35,806 nucleotides of DNA. It comes from an uncultured Bacilli bacterium. GTDB taxonomy: Bacteria > Bacillota_I > Bacilli_A > RF39 > UBA660. A program made the position numbers and the translations under genes. The stretch spans positions 1 to 35,806 of the forward strand of contig CANPXU010000011.1 in assembly GCA_947586825.1 (NCBI GenBank), in the 5' to 3' direction. Position 1 is the first letter of the stretch. Each line of letters opens with the position of its first letter. This document shows, piece after piece, positions 8,178-15,045 of the stretch. A model generated the notes under the pieces. That model had not been told where the DNA came from. It saw nothing but the letters and a program-made list of their open reading frames with translations, and did no database searches.

Positions 8178-8867
8178 TTAGCATCCTTCATTTTTAGTAC
8201 ATACACTATGATTTAATAAAGCAAATAAATCATTAAATTGCTCTTCAGTATCATCAGTCATCTCTTTAGTTAGATCCATATAACCATCTGTTTGAAGTTC
8301 AGATATACCAGTTACCATACCAAGCGCTACCCCATTTTCAACGACTACAACATTTGGAGCATAAATTCTCTTAGTTCCAGTACTAATGCTGTTGCCATCT
8401 TTATCAGTAAGATTATAATCACTTAAGACATTACCTAATAATTCAGTTAATTCTGAGTATCCTTTGCCACCTTCTTTAGTAGTCTTAAATTCTTTAGTTT
8501 CTTCATCATATTCCATAGTATCTCTTATAGTTTTAACATCTACATAATATATTTCATCAATATTATTTTCTTTAGCAGTCTTTATTAAATAAGGAAGAAC
8601 ACTTCTACACCAAGGACAAGTATTAAAGCCAAAATAAACAACAAAGCTTTCTTCATCATTTATAGCTTTTACAATATCACTAGCTTCTTTATAAACAAAA
8701 GGATTTTCTTCGTCAATAGTAAGGCTTCTTATAACATTACTTCCTGATTTTTGCCCATTAACACTTTCATATTCTTCTTTAAACTTTTCTGCATCAGTTT
8801 GTTTACCACAGCCATATAGGCCTAATGATAAAACTAACAATAATATAATAATTAACTTCTTTTTCAT
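8178..8867 (-). CDS. thioredoxin-fold lipoprotein with CPWC motif
   Basis: A 229-aa exported lipoprotein. Its signal (MKKKLIIIL..., lipobox LYGC with Cys20) is followed by a thioredoxin-like domain with the redox motif CPWC after a beta strand (FVVYFGFNTCPWC), and a later YAPN that supplies the cis-Pro. This suggests an extracellular thiol-disulfide oxidoreductase. CPWC differs from the usual CGPC or CPHC. An extra cysteine pair sits at the very C terminus (CTKNEGC). The in-frame TTG at 8882 is rejected as start because GAGGT sits 7 nt before the ATG at 8867. It lies 52 bp downstream of the short-chain dehydrogenase gene and is probably in the same operon. Substrates are unknown. Confidence 0.85.
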   Translation of the reverse strand: MKKKLIIILLLVLSLGLYGCGKQTDAEKFKEEYESVNGQKSGSNVIRSLTIDEENPFVYKEASDIVKAINDEESFVVYFGFNTCPWCRSVLPYLIKTAKENNIDEIYYVDVKTIRDTMEYDEETKEFKTTKEGGKGYSELTELLGNVLSDYNLTDKDGNSISTGTKRIYAPNVVVVENGVALGMVTGISELQTDGYMDLTKEMTDDTEEQFNDLFALLNHSVCTKNEGC

Positions 8868-8919
8868 CACGTACCTCGACAATATTATCTATTAAATTTA
8901 TGAAAATTGCAATATTTCC

Positions 8920-9654
8920 TTAGCTTCTTGCAGCTCCATCAACAGAAAGAATAACCCCTGTTATATAGCTTGCTAAATCACTGGCTAAGAATAAAAAAGC
9001 ATTAGCAATATCCCTTGGTTCACCAATTCTACCAAGAGGGATAGTTTTAACTAAAGGTGCTATCATTTCCTCAGGTAAAGATGCAACCATATCGGTTTTT
9101 GTTATACCAGGAGCTACAGCATTTACCCTAATATTAAAGGGAGCAAGCTCTCTAGCAAGAGATTTCGTAAATCCATTAACTGCGAATTTAGAGGTTGGAT
9201 AACCTACACCAGAAGGTTGACCATAAATACTAACCATTGAACTTGTATTTAAAATTACCCCACCATTTTCTTTCATATAGGGAATAACTTCCTTAGTCAT
9301 ATTAAACATGGCATTAATATTAATATCCATTATTTTAACAAAATCTTCGTATGTTGTATTATCAATACTTTCTTTGGCAGATACACCAGCATTATTGACT
9401 AGGATATCAATATGACCATATTTATCATGAATCTTCTTTATTGTTTCTTTCACTTCATCAGGATTATTTAAATTAGGATAATATCCTTCAACATCTATTT
9501 TTTCTTTTTTTAAAGTTTCTATTGCTTTATCAACAGATTCTTTTTTTGATCCTAAAAGCACTACATCAGCACCATTTAGTTTAAATACTTTTACTGTTTC
9601 TAAGCCAATTCCACGAGTTCCACCCGTTATTATAGCTACTTTTCCACTTAACAT
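8920..9654 (-). CDS. short-chain dehydrogenase/reductase (FabG/BaiA-like)
   Basis: A classical SDR of 244 aa, the normal length. The Rossmann motif GGTRGIG (11-17) binds NAD(P). NNAG is at 87-90, and the catalytic residues are Ser139, Tyr152 and Lys156 (YxxxK in GYPTSK), with Asn112. From memory, several segments look more like the clostridial bile-acid 3-alpha-hydroxysteroid dehydrogenase BaiA than FabG: GGTRGIG, IMDIN, SGVGYP, ASDLAS and the ending SVDGAxR. It could equally be another 3-oxoacyl or steroid reductase, and there are no bai or fab genes around it. AAGGAGAAT precedes the ATG at 9654. It is the first gene of a minus-strand unit with the CPWC lipoprotein. Confidence 0.88.
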   Translation of the reverse strand: MLSGKVAIITGGTRGIGLETVKVFKLNGADVVLLGSKKESVDKAIETLKKEKIDVEGYYPNLNNPDEVKETIKKIHDKYGHIDILVNNAGVSAKESIDNTTYEDFVKIMDININAMFNMTKEVIPYMKENGGVILNTSSMVSIYGQPSGVGYPTSKFAVNGFTKSLARELAPFNIRVNAVAPGITKTDMVASLPEEMIAPLVKTIPLGRIGEPRDIANAFLFLASDLASYITGVILSVDGAARS

Positions 9655-9689
9655 ATAATTCTCCTTTTAATAATATAATTATACAACAA

Positions 9690-9717
9690 TTGCAAAAAAA
9701 AGGATATGTGTTATAAT
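9690..9717 (+). promoter_or_regulatory. promoter of the class B sortase gene
   Basis: TTGCAA (9690-9695), a 16-bp spacer and TATAAT (9712-9717), with an extended TGT in front of the -10. GAGGTG follows as Shine-Dalgarno before the ATG at 9738. Confidence 0.6.
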
Positions 9718-9737
9718 ATATCGCGAGGTGAAATGGG

Positions 9738-10793
9738 ATGGCAAAAAGCCAAAAAGAAGTGAAAGATACTGGCAAAAAAAAGACTACAACAAAAAGCAGT
9801 ACAAAACCAAAAGCAGTAAATGCTAAAAAAAGTGATACACCTAGCAAAAAGAAAAATAATGAAGTAAAAAAAGAAGTTAAAGTAGTCAAAGATACTCCAA
9901 AAAAGGAAGTTATCCAAAAAGAAGCTACTAATAAAGAAGTAAAGAAAGAAACCAAAAAAGAAGTAAGCAAAAAGAAAAATCCTATTAAATATGTTTTATA
10001 TGTTGTTATTTTAGTTTTATTAGTATTATTTGGATTTTCTAGCTATAAGATAATTTCTTGGCGTATCGATAACAGTAAAACGCAAGAATTAATTGATGAT
10101 TTAGAAGATTCTGTTAAAATTAATAATACTTCAGGAGAAAATGTTGAGATAGCAGTTGATATTACAGATGAAACTTTAGATTATTTAATAATGGACTTTA
10201 TTGACGTTGATTTAAAAGATGTAAAAAAGGATAATGAAGAAACTGTAGGCTGGGTTCAAGTCGCAGGAACTAAAGTTAACTACCCATTTGTTCAAACAAA
10301 CAATAACGATTATTATTTATCACATAGTATTGATAAGTCTGTTAATGAAGCTGGTTGGATATTCTTAGATGCTCGTAATAATTTATGGCAAGATAGAAAT
10401 ACTATTATTTATGGTCATGGTAGATTAAATAAAACTATGTTTGGTTCACTAAATGATATTTTAGAAAATGGTTGGACTGATAATGAAGAAAACTTTGTTA
10501 TAAAAACTTCTACCGAAGATGAAAATGCTGTATGGCAAATATTTAGTGTTTATCATATTGCTAATAATCCAAATCCCGATTATTCAGTTATAAACTTCAG
10601 TAGCGATCAAGATTTTTTAAACTTTGCTAATAAACTAAAAGATAGAAGCATGTACGATTTTAAGGCTACCATTAATGCTACTGATAAAATACTAACATTA
10701 TCTACATGCTATAGTAACGATGAAAAAATGGTAGTACACGCTAGACTTATTAAAAAGTTTGCTAAAAATACAGAAGATAGTGCAGAAAAATAA
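9738..10793 (+). CDS. srtB: class B sortase with long Lys-rich cytoplasmic tail
   Basis: A membrane-bound transpeptidase that cleaves sorting motifs and attaches surface proteins to the cell wall. Residues 1-80 are almost entirely Lys, Thr, Glu and Val and are unusually long for a sortase tail. One membrane segment covers about 84-106. The catalytic domain follows, with GWVQVAGTKVNYP, then YGHG (His227), TLSTC (Cys324) and HARL (Arg336), which is the complete His-Cys-Arg triad. The spacing and the helix between the beta strands fit class B. No LPXTG- or NPQTN-type substrate is next to it, so its targets are probably elsewhere. It converges with the 195-aa gene, sharing a terminator. Confidence 0.92.
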   Translation: MAKSQKEVKDTGKKKTTTKSSTKPKAVNAKKSDTPSKKKNNEVKKEVKVVKDTPKKEVIQKEATNKEVKKETKKEVSKKKNPIKYVLYVVILVLLVLFGFSSYKIISWRIDNSKTQELIDDLEDSVKINNTSGENVEIAVDITDETLDYLIMDFIDVDLKDVKKDNEETVGWVQVAGTKVNYPFVQTNNNDYYLSHSIDKSVNEAGWIFLDARNNLWQDRNTIIYGHGRLNKTMFGSLNDILENGWTDNEENFVIKTSTEDENAVWQIFSVYHIANNPNPDYSVINFSSDQDFLNFANKLKDRSMYDFKATINATDKILTLSTCYSNDEKMVVHARLIKKFAKNTEDSAEK

Positions 10794-10815
10794 GACCTAT
10801 AAAGGTCTTTTTTAT
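10792..10815 (+). terminator. terminator of the class B sortase gene, bidirectional
   Basis: AAGACCT (10792-10798), loop ATAA, AGGTCTT (10803-10809) and a T run. It overlaps the sortase stop codon and the stop of the convergent gene. Confidence 0.8.
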
Positions 10816-11399
10816 TTGAAATATAATGAGTCTAAAACAAATTCACTAACAGGAAGCCATTCATCTTTATCATCTAATAATACATTAAATGATATAGTTG
10901 CTAAATGATCATCATAAGAGAAATATAATGTATGATGATATTCATATTCATCTTGATAAACTATTGATACGATATTATGATTATCTACTTTAGTTAATTC
11001 TACACTAGTTAAGGAATTATTATCAGAGAAGCTACTTTCGATATCATCTTTATAAGTTTCCATATCAGAATCAGATATTTCATCTTCAGAAACATCCATT
11101 AAGACATTAACTGATTTATCTTTATTAGTATAAACCTTATCAATATCGCTAATGCCAAATTTTTGCTTTTTTTCAGTATTATTTAATTCTGTAAATTCAG
11201 TTGGCACTTTAATAAAAAAGCCTGTATCTTTTATAGATGAATATTCTGTTTGCAATTTTTGACCACTTTTAGTAGAAACAATTAAATCTTTTAATTTTCC
11301 ATATTTATCGGAAAGACCTGTACCAAAAATAAAATAGCATATAACAGCAACAATAACTAAAACAATCAAAATAATAATTGTCGATTTATCTTTTTTCAT
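10812..11399 (-). CDS. single-pass membrane protein with extracellular domain
   Basis: 195 aa, with a basic start, one membrane segment at about residues 7-27 and a hydrophilic acidic domain outside. The domain has alternating strand-like and Asp/Ser/Glu-rich stretches. No family is recognised; the pattern recalls extracytoplasmic PsbP/DUF-type domains that follow a signal anchor, but this is weak. AAAGGAG precedes the ATG at 11399. It lies 11 bp behind the 483-aa gene and is surely co-transcribed with it, so the two products may work together. Confidence 0.7.
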   Translation of the reverse strand: MKKDKSTIIILIVLVIVAVICYFIFGTGLSDKYGKLKDLIVSTKSGQKLQTEYSSIKDTGFFIKVPTEFTELNNTEKKQKFGISDIDKVYTNKDKSVNVLMDVSEDEISDSDMETYKDDIESSFSDNNSLTSVELTKVDNHNIVSIVYQDEYEYHHTLYFSYDDHLATISFNVLLDDKDEWLPVSEFVLDSLYFK

Positions 11400-11410
11400 A
11401 AAATTCTCCT

Positions 11411-12862
11411 TTATACCATTAATGTATCAATATCTAGTTTAGTAGTATCATCAAGCTTAGGCCCTAGTATGTCCCATATAACTTTAGCAGCTTCAAGTTG
11501 TTCTTCTATCGTTGGAAGTTGATAAAAACGTCTTATTGTTTCTTCAAGAACCATCTTCTTTTCAGGACTATCAAATTCCATATCGATACTATACGTTTCT
11601 GATATTAAATGAATAGTTTGTAAAATAGCATTATGACTTTCAAAGCTTATTTTGTCATGATTTCTTATATAAGCCTCTTTCCTTTGTTTAAATTCTTGTA
11701 GAGCTTTTTGGTTATATTCACTAATTGCTTCAAGCAAAGCCTCAGTACCTATAGAATTTACTATAACTTCAGCACTTGAACTATCATTAACCGAAGAAAC
11801 AGTAAATAAATCTTTATGTTGTGGAAATTTTGTTTGCATAAACACCACGAATTCGTTTAAAAAAGCTATATGATCATTATTATAATCATCAAAATGACTA
11901 GAAAAATGTCCGTTTTCGGGATTGATATAGGCAGCATGACTTTGGTTATATAAAAGATTATTACGATACGCTAAATCCATTATACTGGAATCAATTATTT
12001 GTTTTAGATTGTCATCATATTCGGCATACAAGTTTCCAACTTGAGATGGTAAAGTTCCCATTTGAGCAAGTAACATATTAATGGCAATAGTTTCATCGCC
12101 CTCATAAATTACTAGTTTTCTTTGTGATAACATACGCATAAGTTCTTCATTATCTTTTAATTTTTCAAAACGTGATTTTTCAATTAACACAACGGCTTCA
12201 GGTGATATATCTAAGCCCTCATGGCTAACATCAAGATAAGCATCATAGTAAGCTACAGAATAACCATAGCCAGAATTCAAAAAATTATCAACAGAATCAA
12301 TAATTATAAAATTACGGTTAGTACTTACACTATTATAGGATCCCGTAACTTCCAAAGGGGTGTTAATAGTAAAGTGTTTTGTAGAACGAAAGTAAGGTGG
12401 CATATAAACAAAACCCGTTTTAACATCAACACTACTCAAAGCTTTAGCCATAGTTTTAGGATCAACAGGAATTTCTAAACCATTCATTTTATTATTTATG
12501 CCTGCTTTTTCTAAAGCATAAGCTTTTCTTAATGCAATAGATAATCCTAAAACATATTCTTCCATAATTGTAGAACTACAAGAAGCACGCCATTTCCAAT
12601 TTTCAGGGAAATAATCATCTTCCCTTATAAGCATAAATTTTTCTACTTTGCCAGCAGCTTTAGTTCTTGCTATTAAAGTTGCAAGATTATGCTTAAATAT
12701 AGCTATATTTTCTAAAGATGAGGTATTTAAAACTTCTCCTTCAAAAGGAACTAGTTCCCCATCTGGTAAATTTAAATTTATGTCACTTCTATTAGTCGGA
12801 GGTATAACTACTTTTACTACTTCGGGCTCTTTTTTCTTTAAAATTTTATCAAAAAGTCCCAT
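11411..12862 (-). CDS. uncharacterised cytosolic protein, 483 aa
   Basis: I do not recognise this protein. It has no signal or membrane segment. It starts with an MGLFDKILKKK amphipathic basic helix, which could touch the membrane surface, then a mixed alpha/beta body and a helical Glu/Lys-rich C-terminal third. It may be a peripheral membrane or regulatory protein. The ATG at 12862 is chosen because GGGTGATGG lies just ahead; an in-frame GTG at 12874 would add four residues. It is first in an operon with the membrane-anchored 195-aa protein, and its promoter is at 12896-12925. The operon diverges from the Pro/Asn-rich gene. Confidence 0.7.
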   Translation of the reverse strand: MGLFDKILKKKEPEVVKVVIPPTNRSDINLNLPDGELVPFEGEVLNTSSLENIAIFKHNLATLIARTKAAGKVEKFMLIREDDYFPENWKWRASCSSTIMEEYVLGLSIALRKAYALEKAGINNKMNGLEIPVDPKTMAKALSSVDVKTGFVYMPPYFRSTKHFTINTPLEVTGSYNSVSTNRNFIIIDSVDNFLNSGYGYSVAYYDAYLDVSHEGLDISPEAVVLIEKSRFEKLKDNEELMRMLSQRKLVIYEGDETIAINMLLAQMGTLPSQVGNLYAEYDDNLKQIIDSSIMDLAYRNNLLYNQSHAAYINPENGHFSSHFDDYNNDHIAFLNEFVVFMQTKFPQHKDLFTVSSVNDSSSAEVIVNSIGTEALLEAISEYNQKALQEFKQRKEAYIRNHDKISFESHNAILQTIHLISETYSIDMEFDSPEKKMVLEETIRRFYQLPTIEEQLEAAKVIWDILGPKLDDTTKLDIDTLMV

Positions 12863-12895
12863 ACCATCACCCACGTCCTATTTTATTATAGATAA

Positions 12896-12925
12896 ATTAT
12901 AACACGAATAAATAAAATACATCAA
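12896..12925 (-). promoter_or_regulatory. promoter of the 483-aa/195-aa operon
   Basis: On the minus strand TTGATG (12925-12920), an 18-bp spacer and TATAAT (12901-12896), with an extended TGT. Confidence 0.6.
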
Positions 12926-13049
12926 GTTTTGTATTATTTATCCAATTTATGATAAAAATGTAATTAATTGTAAACATTTAATATTCATTTATCAATTTAT
13001 GTGGTATAATTGATTCATAATAAGAAAGAATATAGAAAGGGTAATAAGT

Positions 13050-14351
13050 ATGAATAATAATCCAAATCTAAATCCAGGAACACCAAATGGCGTAAATCCC
13101 AATGTGCCAAATCAACCTCAAGCAACTCCTGGAATAAATCCGGTACCAGCTGCTCCTGTTAATCCTAATATGACAGCTCCAGCAAATGCTGTACCAAATC
13201 CTAATATGGTTAATAATCCAGGTGTTCCGGCTCCTGCCCCTACACCTGCGCCAAATCCTAATATGGCACCAGGCATGAATCCTAATATGCCAAATCCTAA
13301 TGCTCCAGTTGGTCAAGTTCCTAATCAAGGTACTCCTGCTCCTGCACCAACTCCAGCACCTATGCCTAATCCAAATATGGCTCCAGGCATGAATTCTAAT
13401 ATGCCAAATCCTAATGGACCACTACCAGGAATGGCACCAGCTCCTGGAGGAGTAAATACACCTCCTCAAGCAGGACCAGCAGTTAATCCTACAATGCCTA
13501 ACGCTACTCCTGCTGCACCAACACCAAATTTTGATGGTGATGGTACTAAAGCTAAGAAGTTTGATACTAAGACTATTGTCTTATTAATAGTAGCTCTACT
13601 TTCTGTAGTTTTCTGTGTAATATATTTTGTATTCCTAAATCCTAACAAGAAAAAACCTGCTGCAACTAATGCAAATCAAAATCAAAATCAAAATGTAGAA
13701 AACAATACTGAAAATACGAATACTAATACAAACACTAACACTAATACTACTGAGCCAGAAGAACCTGAGGAGCCTGCAGAACCTGAAGAAATAGATGAAT
13801 ATGATATGAGCTGGATGGGTACTTATTCTAATGACGATGCTGTTATAACAATTTACTACTCTTCTCCTAAGGCTGTTGAAATAGAAATAACTAAGGGCTC
13901 AAGTTCTGAGCAAGTATCTGTAGATGTTGAATCATTAAAAAAATTATCTTATGACGATGACTTTTTAGGAAACGAATTAAAATTTGAAATAACAAAAACG
14001 GAAGATGGTATAGATATTAAATCTGAATCTACTGATAAAGAAAGTGCTTTCAATATTGAAGGAGAATTTACTAAAGATGAATATACTACTAATGATTGGT
14101 CTGGTTTCTACGAAACAGATGGTGGACAAATCGTTATAAATGAAATAGCAGACAATGGTGGAAGAATTGAACTATTCTCTGAAAGTGGTAAAAACTCTAG
14201 TGCATCTTTAATATATGAACTAAAAAATGGAACAATAACTATTGACGCTAAATCATTCACTAAAGATGATACAGTAATCAAAAAAGATGGTGACAAATTA
14301 GTTGTAACATCTGATGAATATCTTGAAGGTACCTACACTAAGTTAAAATAA
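13050..14351 (+). CDS. Pro/Asn-rich signal-anchor protein with extracellular C-terminal domain
   Basis: 433 aa in four parts. Residues 1-165 are low-complexity Pro, Asn, Met, Ala and Gly with an imperfect tandem repeat. A basic patch and one membrane segment are at about 175-198. A linker of Asn/Gln/Thr, then Glu/Pro, covers about 204-250. A hydrophilic, strand-rich domain of about 180 residues follows, with two similar halves each beginning with a W-x-G-x-Y/F pattern (WMGTYSND and WSGFYETD). With no cleavable signal, the Pro/Asn part should be cytoplasmic and the last domain outside. GAAAGGG precedes the ATG, and an extended -10 TATAAT is at 13005-13010. The protein resembles zinc-ribbon-less members of the anchored envelope proteins of this group, but the function is unknown. 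Confidence 0.8.
   Translation: MNNNPNLNPGTPNGVNPNVPNQPQATPGINPVPAAPVNPNMTAPANAVPNPNMVNNPGVPAPAPTPAPNPNMAPGMNPNMPNPNAPVGQVPNQGTPAPAPTPAPMPNPNMAPGMNSNMPNPNGPLPGMAPAPGGVNTPPQAGPAVNPTMPNATPAAPTPNFDGDGTKAKKFDTKTIVLLIVALLSVVFCVIYFVFLNPNKKKPAATNANQNQNQNVENNTENTNTNTNTNTNTTEPEEPEEPAEPEEIDEYDMSWMGTYSNDDAVITIYYSSPKAVEIEITKGSSSEQVSVDVESLKKLSYDDDFLGNELKFEITKTEDGIDIKSESTDKESAFNIEGEFTKDEYTTNDWSGFYETDGGQIVINEIADNGGRIELFSESGKNSSASLIYELKNGTITIDAKSFTKDDTVIKKDGDKLVVTSDEYLEGTYTKLK
13227..13421 (+). repeat. imperfect tandem repeat in the Pro/Asn-rich region
   Basis: Two coding copies, 13227-13307 and 13335-13421, each encode a PAPAPTPAP stretch followed by NPNMAPGM and NMPNPN. The copies differ mainly at third codon positions and by one small insertion, so the repeat is kept at protein level. 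Confidence 0.7.
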
Positions 14352-14382
14352 AAAATTTTACTAGAAATAGTAAAATTTTTTT
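14352..14382 (+). terminator. bidirectional terminator between the Pro/Asn-rich gene and the hemolysin-III gene
   Basis: A perfect 11-bp stem AAAATTTTACT (14352-14362)/AGTAAAATTTT (14369-14379) with a 6-nt loop and T tract. The A tract on the left lets it serve the minus-strand gene ending at 14386. Confidence 0.85.
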
Positions 14383-14385
14383 ATG

Positions 14386-15042
14386 TCATATTACATATAA
14401 TAAGATAGCAAAGAAGAATAATATACTTGCTGCCAAGACAAAAGCATGAAATATAGAGTGCATATATTTAAGCTTTTTACCTATGCCATAAAATATGGCT
14501 CCGATTGTATATATTATGCCTGCTGCTAAGCTTATATAAATACAAGCAATATCAACGCTTTGATATAAAGGCTTCATAGCAAATATTATAAGCCAGCCCA
14601 TTACTAAATAAAGAATTATTTCTATAACCTTAAACTTTTTCATATCAATACTAGTTAATATGATTCCTAAAACTGCGCATCCCCAGTTGATTCCAAAAAT
14701 AACCCAGCCTAATGCTTTGGGCAATGCTACTAAGGCATATGGAGTATAAGTACCTGCAATTAAAAGATAAATACTACAATGATCTATAATTCTAAATACT
14801 CTTTTAGCATTATTAACCTTTAAAGAGTGATATAAAGTCGACATCGTATACAATATAATAGAAGTTGATCCATAAATAACGCTGGATACTACTGCATAGG
14901 CATTATTATGAATAGCACTAAATACAACACATAATACTAAAGCAGCTATAGAAAGTAATGCTCCTATACCATGTATTATCGCACTAGTAATTTCTTCTCC
15001 TAGGGAATATTTAGGAATTGTAATTTTCGTTTTTAAGCTCAT
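14386..15042 (-). CDS. trhA: hemolysin III / PAQR-family membrane protein
   Basis: 218 aa with seven hydrophobic segments, the family topology. The signature residues are seen: E-x-x-x-x-x-x-H-G near the N terminus (EEITSAIIHGIGA), STLYHS after the second to third segment, DHCSIYLLIAGTYTP in the middle, and a late H-x-x-x-H (HSIFHAF). These Asp, Ser and His residues are the presumed metal site shared with PAQR hydrolases. Bacterial members have been linked to membrane energetics and lipid homeostasis; haemolysis is not a safe inference. Its Shine-Dalgarno AAAGGAGAA lies in the last codons of copA, 3 bp away, so it is translated with copA and belongs to that operon. Confidence 0.92.
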   Translation of the reverse strand: MSLKTKITIPKYSLGEEITSAIIHGIGALLSIAALVLCVVFSAIHNNAYAVVSSVIYGSTSIILYTMSTLYHSLKVNNAKRVFRIIDHCSIYLLIAGTYTPYALVALPKALGWVIFGINWGCAVLGIILTSIDMKKFKVIEIILYLVMGWLIIFAMKPLYQSVDIACIYISLAAGIIYTIGAIFYGIGKKLKYMHSIFHAFVLAASILFFFAILLYVI

Positions 15043-15045
15043 GTG

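Noticed and set aside
9581-9970. Minus-strand Phe-rich frame across the sortase start
   Set aside because: It is the complement of the AAA/GAA-rich sortase tail and conflicts with the SDR start and promoter.
13068-13328. Minus-strand Arg/Ile/Trp-rich frame opposite the Pro/Asn repeat
   Set aside because: Its composition is simply the complement of AAT/CCT codons; no ribosome site.
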